From positions 1 through 64,000 of the forward strand of contig JAGEMR010000052.1 of NCBI GenBank assembly GCA_021030915.1: a DNA stretch of 64,000 bases. Direction: 5' to 3'. Below are positions 11,081 through 21,103 of the stretch, piece after piece. Position 1 is the stretch's first letter. Each line of letters starts with the position of its first letter. The notes beneath the pieces were generated by a model that saw only the letters and a list, made by a program, of their open reading frames with translations, was not told the DNA's origin and searched no databases. The translations under genes were made by a program, and so were the position numbers. This DNA comes from Astrothelium macrocarpum (taxonomy: Eukaryota > Ascomycota > Dothideomycetes > Trypetheliales > Trypetheliaceae).

Positions 11081-11882
11081 ATGCTCAGCCAGATAACTCT
11101 TCTCGCTCTCGCTTTCCTCCCTTCCTCTTTTGCCCAAATCTCCGACAATTTCGAAAGCGGGTGGAACCAAACCAAATGGCCTATCTTCGCGCCCGACTGC
11201 AACCAGGGAGGGAATGTTAGTCTTGACAGCACCACAGCTCATAGCGGCACGAATTCTTTGAAGGTCACTGGCGCGGCTGGCTATTGTGGACATATTTTCT
11301 TCGGCACCACCGACGTACCCAGTGGTGACGTTTATGTCAGGACTTATGTGTGAGTTCTTGTAATGGCGCTGGAGTTCTAACGCTCGAGGAATAGAGTCAT
11401 CTAAAAATGTGGAAAGACACTGCTAACATCCATCTTCTTTCAGCAAAGCATTAGACGCTCTCACTGCTGACCACGTCTCCTTCATCATCATGCCCGACCC
11501 TACTCTAGGCACTGACGAGTTCCTTCGAATTGGTGGTCAGGACGAAATCCTGATGTACAATCGGGAGTCAGATGATGCAACCCTCCCAGACCTCTCTCCG
11601 CAAGGTGTCGCCACCTCCGAGGCCCTTCCCACCGGTACCTGGAATTGCTTCGAATACCACTTGGGCACCGATGGTAGCATTGAGACTTGGCTGAATAACG
11701 TCACAATTGCTGGCCTTACGATTGGACCGGGTGTGACCAACCCTAATGCTGACCAATGGGAGAGCAAAGACTACATCCCAAAGATTACCGGCGTCTACTT
11801 CGGTTGGGAGTCGTATAGTGGGGATGTTAACACTTTCTGGTATGACGATGTTAACATCAGCTCGAGTCGCGTTGGATGCTAG
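11081..11882 (+). CDS. cip1: Secreted Cip1-like protein (lignocellulose-degradation associated)
   Basis: Two exons, 11081-11349 and 11444-11882, with a phase-2 intron (donor GTGAGT, branch-like TGCTAAC, acceptor TTTCAG), giving 235 residues. The start ATG opens a clear signal peptide ending about SSFAQ. The mature protein carries blocks typical of Trichoderma Cip1: DNFESGWNQTKWP, PDCNQGGNVSLD, YCGHIFFGTT, RESDDATLPDLSP, CFEYHLGTDG and ITGVYFGWE. Known family members fold as a beta-jelly-roll related to alginate/glucuronan lyases and are co-secreted with cellulases. This copy has no cellulose-binding module and ends soon after the fold. It is probably extracellular; the exact substrate is not established. 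It lies only about 0.8 kb from a decayed transposon island. Confidence 0.88.
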
Positions 11883-12701
11883 TTTGGGTTCCTTTTTTTT
11901 TTTTTTTGGCTCGTCAGCTGTTTATGAGTATAACGAAGGCTTTGGTCGAAAGCATTAGCGAAAAAAAAAACACATTTCAAGAACCTCTTACTACCATACT
12001 GGTAATACCAACATAGAATTGCCAGAATAAGAAGACTATTCGATCCCCTCATTTGAACATAGCGCGTCCTTACCCCTCCAGGAACTTTTTGTCTTTTGCA
12101 GTATATATTTGTCTTCAGACTCAGATCCGATGCCTCCGGATTTTACTTGGAATCTAAGCAGGTTATTGTTTCAGGTCCCGAGCTTCGAATGTGACTCCGC
12201 AGCCCTTTGATAGATTTCACGGCATAGCGTCACGGTTCGCAAAGGGAATCCTGACGAGCTCGACCTTGTTTTCTCTTAGACTATAAACAAGCAAGCGCGG
12301 ACCACGAGCGAACAGCGCAGGACGCAGTATTAAGATCGCAATCTAAGCCTGTAAAAATCTTCTGTAGAAGAAAGACGAAAAAAGAACCATTCACCAGATC
12401 TCAGTTGAAGTTTGAACGTTAGCTTGACAGAGTCAATACCAAGAATTATTTGAGCTTTGTTGGTTCGGACCTTAGTTCCGATCAATACAGCCTGTTGACC
12501 ATCGCCATTAAAGCGGTAGCTTATTAGGCTCACGAAATCGTTTCTTTTTCCTGCCGAAAGCAAATTCCAACGGATGAGGGAGTCCCAGTTACCTCTTCTT
12601 CGAACATGGTTAGAAAGCAACGGTCTCGTTCGGAATTCAGTTATATTCCCCTTCACGTGGATTAATACAACTAATGTCGTCAGATTCGTGAGGCATTGTC
12701 G
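11883..12701. other. Intergenic, no gene seen
   Basis: Contains a T-rich run after the Cip1 stop (11891-11907) and a minus-strand open frame 12330-12656 without recognisable domain. The latter adjoins the HET relic and could be further decayed sequence of it, but I see no HET motif in it. Confidence 0.4.
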
Positions 12702-12908
12702 TCATGGATGGCATTGTTCATTGTAGCAGCTGTCGATCCAGACGCACTGCAAGCCGTGAGCAGCTTTCTCTCTGCAGAATTGTACCTTTCGATATCTGGA
12801 CGTTTCCTGAATAGCGCCTTTGATTACGTCTTTGCAAGCGGCCTCATCTTCGCTCACTCTCCATGTACGCGAGATGACAGCATTAGCTGGGATTGAGCGA
12901 CCGTGATA
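12702..12908 (-). pseudogene. HET (heterokaryon incompatibility) domain relic
   Basis: A minus-strand frame between two stops reads about 68 residues with the start of a HET domain: NAVISRTW (usual YAILSHTW), then a spacer, RYRKVQFCREKAAHG and LQCVWIDSCYNEQ (usual YVWIDTCCIDK). The order and spacing match the first third of the domain. No initiator, no downstream SEAINSMFRWY block and no further HET motifs are visible in adjacent frames, so it looks like a truncated, degenerate copy. HET proteins trigger self/non-self recognition cell death in filamentous ascomycetes, and relics of this family are common. The frame call rests on motif similarity only. Confidence 0.5.
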
Positions 12909-13829
12909 TTACTTTCGCAAAGACCTCTCCCGTCAAGAATCTTCAGAAGAAGTCACGAGAGAACAATGGTACAGACATAGGAAGCCGAGACCAGAGTGTC
13001 AATGATGCTGAGGTCAAACCGAGTGGGATTGAGTGCGAGGAAGATCGTAAGGAGGGCACGGGCTGGTTTCAATGAATCGTACGGAACCACTTTCGCTATT
13101 AATTGCCGAGATAGGGATGGGCGGGAAGGGATGGGGTAAAGAAAGGCTGCTTAGTAACTTCCCTCAGCTCCGACATCGACACTCAACTGGATTTCAACGG
13201 AACCTAAGCACGAATGAAGGCCGATTAAGTATTGCACAGCTCTGGGATTCTTCAAATGGCCTTTTAGCAAAAGCTTTTCACCCGGTGAGCTCTCTCGATT
13301 CTGGTGATTGATCTTCTTATCGTAAGGATCATCTCTGGCCTTTACGTGGAAAAAAATGGACGAAAAGCCATGCCGTAACAGGAGCGGGTTACGTCGCAGC
13401 CGCAGGAGAATCTAATCCAGATTGAGTGGGGGACTCATTAGAATCGTTCACTGAGGCTCCCTCGTCCTACGCCAATCCTGAGCGTCCGCTGTCTGCGGCA
13501 TCCTTCGTAATGTCACCAGAAATTTCGAATCTATCATTTGTCATAGGCCTATCAAACTTTATCAAGAGATACTTGAACGGTGGGAGCCAATTTCAATCGC
13601 TTTCACTGGCTGAATGGTCATCTTAATAGGCAAGGAGGCTGTGGGTGTGCCTTGCGTAGACATCGAGCGTGGGAGGACGGTGTAGCTTGCGTGCATGACC
13701 GTTTTCAGCTTTAACAATTGCGCAGAGCCAAGCAGAGTGGAGAAAGCCTTGTGCTTTTTCGATAAGCTAACTTAACTCTCCGCTGGCAAGTTTCTTATTT
13801 CACCATATTCACGATTGCTCGTCGTGAGA
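12909..13829. other. Intergenic, no gene seen
   Basis: Short open frames only (12893-13075, 13072-13311, 13426-13626 plus), with no recognised domain. It may include further decayed sequence upstream of the HET relic. The distal part is the promoter of the following surface-protein gene. Confidence 0.4.
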
Positions 13830-14966
13830 ATGCGCATCTCCCAACACTCTCTGACTTGGTGTATTGGCTTTGTGTGGCTCTTTGGCAATTGTAATAGTCA
13901 AAACGTTACGAGCAGCAGCTTCCAACAGTTCGGTGGCCCCAACGATATCAACCTGGGCTCTTTAATCACAAGATATGAGCCAGAGTCGAGCTGCAGTTCT
14001 ATCAGTCTGTATACACAGGAAATTTACGAATCAAACTCCCAGACTTCTTCTGCGTTTCTTCAAAGTCAGTACTCGGACGTTGAAGTGGTTCTACCAGGTT
14101 ACATATGGATTAATGGCGAGTCAACAACACCGGCAGCGCAATGTTTTCCATCATTCAGCGCCATTTCTAGTTATCTTGTTAGCTCTTCCACTTTAAACTT
14201 CGGTATCTACTTTTCTCCTGGGATATGTCCGTCCGGGTACACGATATACGCGAGCAGTACAACTACCGGCGAAACAAGAGCGTACTGCGCTCCAACGTGG
14301 TACAATTGCGTCTTTAGCGGAGACAATACTGTCTTTAACTTATTCTCGAACTTTTGTCTCGGCACCCTACCCGCGGGAACCACGCTGTCAGCATCGGTGG
14401 TCTTCTCTGCCAAAAATACGTTTGATGTCTCTCCCAGTCCTTCCCTCTCATACACCACCGTATATGCGTCTGAGATTGTTGCGCCTCCATCACCTGTTCC
14501 GGTTTCTGTTACTAGCAGTTTCATCAATTCGGACAACAGGCAAACCACGACTTTGATGCCTAACGGAGTTGTTCAGTATTTAATCAGTATTCGCTACAAG
14601 GATACAGATCTGAACCTTACCCAGTCACCTAAACCAAGTGATCTATCAACTGGCGCTCAAATTGGTATTGGGGTAGTTGTTGGTATCGGAGGTCTTTTTA
14701 TTGCATGCGGTCTTGTGTATTGGGCTCTCCTTCGATGGAGAAAGGCCAGGCTCGCAACCGCTACAAAATCCCCCACCGACAATAGTTCACTAGTAGGAAG
14801 AAGAGAGTTAGAAAACACAGCAGTAATAAGGGAACCTGACAGCAATGGAATTTACGAACTCCAGTCTAAGCAAACAATACATGAGATGGAAGGAAGAACA
14901 AATATCGAGTTACCTGGCAACGCTGCTGTCTATACAGAACTTCCAACAACCCCACCACATCTCTAA
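13830..14966 (+). CDS. Predicted single-pass surface membrane protein, unknown function
   Basis: Single exon, 378 residues. The first ATG at 13830 opens a hydrophobic signal peptide (HSLTWCIGFVWLFGNCNS). The ectodomain (about residues 25-275) is rich in Ser/Thr/Tyr with several Cys and N-glycosylation sites (for example NVTS, NLTQ). One transmembrane helix follows (GIGVVVGIGGLFIACGLVYW), then a basic stop-transfer RWRKAR and a short polar cytosolic tail. The layout is that of fungal Wsc/Mid2-like wall sensors or Ser-rich surface proteins, but no WSC domain or conserved sensor motif is seen. Extracellular or plasma-membrane location is inferred; the function is unknown. Confidence 0.75.
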   Translation: MRISQHSLTWCIGFVWLFGNCNSQNVTSSSFQQFGGPNDINLGSLITRYEPESSCSSISLYTQEIYESNSQTSSAFLQSQYSDVEVVLPGYIWINGESTTPAAQCFPSFSAISSYLVSSSTLNFGIYFSPGICPSGYTIYASSTTTGETRAYCAPTWYNCVFSGDNTVFNLFSNFCLGTLPAGTTLSASVVFSAKNTFDVSPSPSLSYTTVYASEIVAPPSPVPVSVTSSFINSDNRQTTTLMPNGVVQYLISIRYKDTDLNLTQSPKPSDLSTGAQIGIGVVVGIGGLFIACGLVYWALLRWRKARLATATKSPTDNSSLVGRRELENTAVIREPDSNGIYELQSKQTIHEMEGRTNIELPGNAAVYTELPTTPPHL

Positions 14967-16265
14967 CGTCATCTGTGGCAGACTGACAGCATTGCAAAAC
15001 GACCTCCTGGTTGCAGTTGACAGAACCGAGTTCCAAAAGTGCTATTATCGCCGATTCTCCTAAGTCGGACCACCCATGAGTGAGCCGATTAAGTTCATGT
15101 TTTGTGTGTCAGATCGTTGATGAGCTTTGTTCACATGGAGTGTTGAATGGTACTATATTTTTTCTTTTGTGATAGAGATGGTATCCTCAAATACGTTCAG
15201 AACTTGTCAGTATGAAACCGTCCGTACGAATACTCAGCTCCGTAGCCAAACGCCTCTAACGACAGACGCTGATCTGCCTGCTTAGAGTTGGAATTCTACC
15301 TTTTTCCTGGACTAAAGACTTATGTTTCGGTTCGTCGTACATGTTCTTACAGTTCTGTGGCAGATCAATCTCCCAGAGAATAAATTACTTGAAGAAAATG
15401 ATCCAAAGCATAGCGCGTACATCGATAGATTCGTCGTGATGTCAGCGGTCTAGGTTGTAAATATCTTGATTGCATTGCAAGCATTAAATGGTCTTCCACG
15501 AATAAGACGTCACCGTCCAATCCCTGCGTTAAGCTCTAGCTAGGTCTGAACCCCGGGTAGTCGAAGCTTTACCGGCGAGTCTCACCATCCCCGGTCATCT
15601 CTACTCACCATTGAACTTGCCCGACACAAAAGCCAAATAAGCAATTTCGTGCATAGTCGTAATATAGCACAACAGAGACAAGCAGATACACCAGCGACTA
15701 ATTGGCTAGATAATTGAGCTCCCAGCGAAGAAAGAAGGCTATAAGATACCAATTACACAGTCATAGCCTTGTATCAGCCTTGGCATTCTAAGGTACCTAG
15801 CCGGTGCGAACACCGTTGAGCGCCGTTCTTTAGCCGCTATCACAAAGTCTCCTTAGTGATGACCAGCAGCTTTTGTAGTTACATACAGAAACCGGTGAAC
15901 AGTTCTAACCATTTCGAGCAGAACAAGAGGTAGATCAGATATTAGAGCTCAATTCGTGTCTAGCATGGCATAGGTTACTCCCGTACCATCCAGTCTTTAG
16001 CTTCTTATATATCTCTCATCCTTTTCTCAGATGCTCTGCTATTCATCTTATCAAGAAAGCTGTTGATTCTGTTGTTTGCGACCTTCGTATCGGCTCCTCC
16101 GTTCTAGAATCGATCACGAATTCCTTTCGCCGACTACAAGTCTCTCATTTAACAAGCCCGAATCTTCTTTCAAGCCGTCCGAGGATCCTCGTTGGTTCAA
16201 AGCAGCCTAATACTTCCCTCAGATCATCCAACACGCATTGAAGAAAACTTGTCTCTTTTGGCAGC
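14967..16265. other. Intergenic, no gene seen
   Basis: About 1.3 kb without a supportable coding frame on either strand. The right end includes the 5' region of the ACS permease (a pyrimidine-rich stretch and TATA-like tatatatc near 16007). I looked for tRNA-like T-arms (aggtctgaacccc around 15542) and found no matching stems. Confidence 0.45.
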
Positions 16266-17844
16266 ATGAGCGTAGAAGCCCCGATTGCCCTTTCGCCCGA
16301 AAAGGGCCGGGTCATTACAGAAACCCCCAGCCTTGATTCCAATCAGCTCCCCATCAAGACTGACGATGGGATAATGACCAAAGAGGAGGCGCGATGCCTC
16401 GTTGATCCTAAAGGAGAAAAGGCATTAGTCCGTAAACTCGATCTTCGAGTGCTTTTGCCCATCGCAGTCATATTTTTCTGGGCATTCGTCGACCGCGTTA
16501 ACATTGGTTATGCCAGGCTGCAGGGTCTGGAAAAAGATCTAAGAATGGTTGGAAATGATTTCAATATAGCTTTGCTCGTCCAAATCGCACCATATATCTT
16601 CTTTGAGGTTCCTTCGAATCTCGTGTTGAAACATGTCAGGCCATCCTACTGGCTTGGCGGAATGAGTCTCTGTTGGGGTTTCATGACGCTTGGACAAGGT
16701 CTCGTGAAGACCTACTCCGGTCTCATCGCTCTTAGATTCTTTCTTGGTGTCTTTGAAGCTGGTCTCGTACCCGGTGCTGTTTACCTGACATCCATGTACT
16801 ACACGCGCTTTGAACTGCAAAAGCGCATGGTGGGCCTGTATGTCGCGAATTGTGTAGCCATTGCAACAGGAGGTGTAAGCTTTTCCCCTTTTCCTATTCG
16901 TTTCTACACGTCTAACATACCATCCTCAGCTTATCGCCTACGGCATGACTAATCTCCAGGGGCAAGATGGCTTTTCGTCCTGGCGCTGGATCTATATTAT
17001 CGAAGGCATCGTGACCATCTGCCTCAGTGTCCCTCTCCTCTTCATCGTCGCCGACTGGCCCACTCAAGCAAAATGGCTGTCCCCCGAAGAAAAACGGCTT
17101 CTCATCGCTCGGCAAGTGGTTGAGGATGGAGGGCTCGCTCGCATGGACCGCTTAGATTGGAAAGCACTTCATCGCATGCTAACAGACTGGAAGATCTACA
17201 GTGCTGTCATCATTTACTTTGCCGTGTCTGCCTCAAACAATGCAACAGCCTTCGTCCCCGGCATCATTGCGCGCCTTGGCTACACTAACGCTGCAGCGCA
17301 AGCCCATGCGATCCCTATTTATGTCGTAGCTGCGGCACTAGCTTGGTTCGCTGCCGTCGCGTCTGACAGGCTACGAAATCGCTTCATCTTCTGCTTCCTT
17401 TCTGTGTTGCTCTGCATCATTGGCTACGCCATGCTGCTGAATCAGAAACACATTTCCGCGCAAGCTCAGTATGCCGCTCTGTTCCTCTTCAATGGTGGTT
17501 GCTTTATGGTATTGCCGACCCTATGGACCTGGCTGAGTAATAATATGGCCGGCCACTACAAGCGTGCTTGGAGCAGTGCGGCGCAGATTGGACTCGGAAA
17601 TGCAGGTGCCATCGTGCCAACTATGACGTTCGTCACGTCTGAGGCCCCTGCATACACGAGGGCCTATAGCACATGTCTGACGTTGATCGTGTTGGCAGGC
17701 TTGGTCATGATAGCGACTGAGGCGGGGCTTTGGTGGGAGAATAGAATCCGAGATCGCGGAGGAAGGGATTATAGATTGCAGTTACCAGAGGAAGAGCAGG
17801 CGAACCTGGGCGACGAGCATCCAAGCTTTAGATTTACCTACTAA
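16266..17844 (+). CDS. MFS permease, anion:cation symporter (ACS; Dal5/Tna1-like) family
   Basis: Exons 16266-16874 and 16930-17844 (55-nt phase-0 intron, GTAAGC...CCTCAG) give 507 residues, the usual size. After a polar N-terminus come LPIAVIFFWAFVDRVNIGYAR (helix 1 with the family DRVNIG motif), PSNLVLKHVRPSYWLG, RFFLGVFEAGLVPGAVYL and GQDGFSSWRWIYIIEG, all hallmarks of the allantoate/nicotinate/vitamin symporter family. Twelve hydrophobic segments are evident. Family members import organic anions such as allantoate, nicotinate, pantothenate or biotin across the plasma membrane with protons; the substrate of this copy is not determinable. The C-terminus is short and acidic. Confidence 0.9.
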
Positions 17845-18176
17845 AGGATAATGTCAGTGAGAAAAATGTATTGTAGAAGCTTCAAGTTTAACCGTCGTCG
17901 ATAGTCTTAAAAGAAAAGCGGAAATAAGCCTGTGTGTTGAAAAGACCAATTCTTGAATGTGTGCATATATATGGTATTGGTACGCATTCCTGGACAACAA
18001 AGCTTATTGTGCACCTAATGTCCTCTAGGAGACGCTCGGATGGCCATGCAAATCATGCATACCCGTGGATCGAGCAGCTGAACTCAATATTGAGGCTTTC
18101 TCGCGTCGCTGATATTGTATTATGGCTTTGCTGGAGTATGTACAAGTCGTGAGAGATCCCCCGAAGCAGCGTGTTG
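17845..18176. other. Convergent 3' intergenic region
   Basis: Lies between the stop of the plus-strand ACS permease and the stop of the minus-strand NDUFA2 gene. It should hold both 3' untranslated regions. An open frame at 17934-18152 has no coding character. Confidence 0.5.
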
Positions 18177-18620
18177 CTAAAGAGAAGTCTTGACCACTTC
18201 TGTAACCCTGTTTTCTATTTCCTTTTCGCTGAGACCTTTCGGAGCCATCAGTACATTGAGACAGATTGATAGGTAGGATTGTTGCGTATTACCCTTCAGT
18301 TGCTCTACCTTCTCCCTGCCATACTCTGCAATGCGTAAGCCACGGGAATTTCAAAGTAATATTGATTTATTCGAACCATATCTTGCGAAGAGCTTAGGCT
18401 CCACTCCCAATGCCTCCCTAATCATTATCGGCGTATGCGGATTGTGGTTTTTCATCACAGGATAGGCGCGGACTAAGAAGGACCTACACAGTTGATGTTA
18501 GCCAGAGTTGCGGATAGATAGAATTGTTACACACCGCGCTGCTGCACTCTGCTCAGACGTTTGGCATAAATGGAAGCGTATCTCTTTCAAGCCTTTCGCA
18601 AAGGCGTACTTGCCAGACAT
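18177..18620 (-). CDS. ndufa2: NADH:ubiquinone oxidoreductase (complex I) subunit NDUFA2 / 10.5 kDa
   Basis: A small gene in four exons: 18620-18535, 18483-18377, 18325-18293 (only 33 nt) and 18235-18177, giving 94 residues. All three introns (47-58 nt) have GT-AG ends and keep the frame. The protein starts MSGKYAFAKGLKEIRF and contains FLVRAYPVMKNHNPHTPIMIREALG and GLSEKEIENRVTEVV in pieces, matching the B8/NDUFA2 family (thioredoxin-like fold) in order and length. In mitochondria this is an accessory subunit of the complex I matrix arm. The first Cys of the fold region is present (HLCQTSE). It is divergent from the ECM4-type gene, with 310 bp between the starts. No single open frame spans the gene, so it is easy to miss. 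Confidence 0.88.
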
Positions 18621-18930
18621 GGTCGAATAAGCATGGATCTTGAGGATTGAGCCTCGCTGGAGGTTCCAGTTCGCGACTTCACTGCGGATACAAAAAATTA
18701 TGCTTGATTTATGCAATTTTCACTAATTGCGGACCTTATGAGCATTACGGCATTCTGTGGACCATGAGATGTCAGCATTCGCAATCATTCCGGGTTCTAA
18801 GAATGTCTTTAGGGGTCTAATACTTTCATCCAAATCTAACGGTATCAAAATATTGACATTTCTAGTATTTCATACCCTTGATTTTTTGACAATCAGCCAC
18901 GATCCAACCCTCCTATAGACCATTCATATA
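18621..18930. promoter_or_regulatory. Divergent promoter, NDUFA2 / ECM4-type gene
   Basis: A 310-bp region between two start codons in opposite orientation. It is AT-rich near the middle with TATA-like elements (catataatg directly before the ECM4 start). No further motif can be assigned with confidence. Confidence 0.5.
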
Positions 18931-20281
18931 ATGAGCCCTACAAAGATCCATGAGCCGGGAACCTCTGACGGCTGGCATGGACAGATCGATGCTGATGGTC
19001 AATTTCCACCTGAATCTGGAAGATATCATATGTATATAGGTTTTGCTTGCTACCTGCTTCTCAAGGGACTCATCCACTGACCTTATGTAAGGCTTGTTCT
19101 GTCCCTTTGCTCATCGTGCAAACCTTGTGAGGCATCTCAAAGGCTTAACGGAAATCATTGATCTTTCGATTGTCAAACCACATCCAAAAGGTGATGAAAA
19201 GGGCTGGCCAGGCTGGCAATTCCCAAAGACTGATGATGAGTATCCCAAAAGCACTATCGACAAGCTTTATCATAGTCAATTTCTCCATGAGATATACTTC
19301 AAAGATGATAAGAATTATCAGGGTAGATACTCAGTACCAGCTCTCTGGGACAAAAAGTCACAGATGCTAGTGAACAACGTAAGCACTCTTACAAAGCTCC
19401 TCAAGCAGATTCATGAATGCATTTACGTTTATGACCCAATGATGGCTAACAAGACAACTTTCTAGGAAAGCGCCGAGCTTATGCGTAATCTGCAAACGGG
19501 CTTCAACGATATGTTGGATTCTTCACACGCCTGGCTTACGCTTTATCCAAAGCTGCTTCAATCTAAGATTGATACCATCTCTGAATGGATGCAACGTGAT
19601 TTGAATGGGGGTGTTTATAAAGCAGGCTTTTCAGAGACACAAGAGACATATGACGAGAATGTCATACCGGTCTTTGGCGCTCTTAACAAACTCGAGAAAA
19701 TCATCTCTGAGAACGGTGGCCCTTATGTTCTTGGCAGGGAAATGACAGAATTAGACATCAGGCTCTATGTGACTGCTATCAGGTCTGTGATTATAAATCC
19801 GCAGTACTGCTTAAGCTGACCGCTTTTGGAACAAGATTCGATGTTGTCTACGTACAACATTTCAAATGTAATCTTGGCATGATCCGGTATGTCATCAGCT
19901 ATGAACCCGTGTTGAACTCGGTTTCAGGACGACTATGGGCTGATTTGTATTCATTTGGTGGTAGTCACGATTATCCAGTCATTCACAACTGGCTGAAGAA
20001 TCTCTACTGGAACCACGAAAGCTTCCGCGAGACGACTGACTTTAAACACATCAAAGAAAATGCAAGCATTTCAACCACGTATGTTGTGATTGTTGAAGCT
20101 TACGAGTTTGTTTGGACAGTACACGAAAAGCCACCTAGGCGTCAACCCCAAAGCTATTACACCAAGAGGCCCGTATCCAGACATTGAAGAGGGTGTTCAA
20201 GCTGACTTTACCAAACTCAAACCCGGCGGCGTGAAGATGGCGGAAGCCGTGGACTGGGAGTCTGAGAAATATGATACTTAG
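18931..20281 (+). CDS. ECM4: Omega-class glutathione transferase / glutathionyl-hydroquinone reductase, ECM4 type
   Basis: Six exons: 18931-19039, 19092-19378, 19466-19782, 19836-19886, 19965-20061, 20120-20281, giving 340 residues. Frame is kept at every junction. The catalytic Cys lies in FCPFAHR after FPPESGRYHMY. Further family blocks are LVNNESAELMR, TELDIRLYVTAIRFD, VQHFKCNLGMIR, YPVIHNWLKNLYW and YTKSHLGVNPK, with PRGPYPDIE near the end. Family enzymes reduce glutathionyl-hydroquinones using glutathione and are cytosolic or peroxisomal in fungi. Two splice oddities: intron 1 uses a weak donor (GTTTTG), and intron 5 is GC-AG (GCAAGC...GGACAG), needed to join HIKEN to YTKSH. The ORF-only reading would stop early in introns. 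Confidence 0.88.
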
Positions 20282-20359
20282 AATGGCTTGCGATGTCCAG
20301 CCTTTTTTCTCAACAGGCCAAACAGCACACCAGCAGCACCTCCAAGTGGGTCTCCGATC

Positions 20360-21103
20360 TCAATTCTCCTTCCCATCACCCAACTCCTTCCTCATAAACA
20401 CGCCATACCATTTCAATCTCTCCCCACTTGGCGCATCACTAAAGTACCTAATCTCTTCCTTGTATATCCTATACCCTTTCTGCTCGTACCACCACACATT
20501 GCTCCGCTCTAACGGTTCTCTCTCAGCGCGCTTCCATATCCCCCTTCCATCCGGATTATCCCACGAACCCTGCATATACCGACCGGATAGCGTCGTAATA
20601 GTGACAGCACGACAGTTCGCGCTGCCATACGGCTCCTGCTGCGCCAGCGTCTCCACACGATCCATCGCCCACGCGCCCAGCCCAAACGACTGAAACGCCG
20701 GCAGCACGAACAGCGACGAGATGGTGAGGATGCTGCCATCGGGCGCGGCGACGCTGGGGTCGGGTTCGAGCTCTGGAGGCGTGTTGTCTATGCGGTCGAG
20801 CGCGATCTGGCCGACGGGCACGATCTCTTCGCCGGACGGCAGGCGGAGCGTGGGAATGTCATCTTTGCGATGGGAGATGGGCAGTGTGATCCAGAACAGG
20901 GCGGTCTCGTTGCGGGCGATGGCCTTGGCCCACTTGGGGATGCGGTCCGTGCCCCAGCCACAGATGACGCGTTGGTCGTGGAGAATTTTGCGTTCTTCTT
21001 CGTTGTTGAGGTTTATTGGGATGAGCTGTGCGCCTTGCGGTATCTTTTTGGGGGCGGCTTTGGCTGTGGGTGGCCCTGAGGGCTCGTTCACCGCTGTTGC
21101 CAT
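20360..21103 (-). CDS. GNAT-family N-acetyltransferase
   Basis: Single exon, 247 residues, with ATG at 21103. The acetyl-CoA binding signature of the GNAT fold is visible at about residues 128-150: an ISSLFVLPAFQ beta-strand followed by QSFGLG (motif A Q/RxxGxG) and an amphipathic helix. Near the C-terminus, a NVWWYEQKGYRIYKEE segment matches the late GNAT strand with the common FYEKxGF-like pattern. It transfers acetyl groups to an amine; the acceptor is unknown. It is probably cytosolic (no signal peptide). It is convergent with the ECM4-type gene, with only 78 bp between stop codons. Confidence 0.82.
   Translation of the reverse strand: MATAVNEPSGPPTAKAAPKKIPQGAQLIPINLNNEEERKILHDQRVICGWGTDRIPKWAKAIARNETALFWITLPISHRKDDIPTLRLPSGEEIVPVGQIALDRIDNTPPELEPDPSVAAPDGSILTISSLFVLPAFQSFGLGAWAMDRVETLAQQEPYGSANCRAVTITTLSGRYMQGSWDNPDGRGIWKRAEREPLERSNVWWYEQKGYRIYKEEIRYFSDAPSGERLKWYGVFMRKELGDGKEN

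Noticed and set aside
15530..15600. Possible tRNA (aggtctgaacccc, ggttcaga-like)
   Set aside because: The T-arm stem does not pair and no anticodon arm or acceptor stem can be drawn.
19921..19964. Alternative acceptor (TTTCAG at about 19927) for ECM4 intron 4
   Set aside because: It gives a frame with an early stop; the acceptor at 19964 restores the conserved IRHDYPVIHNWL block.
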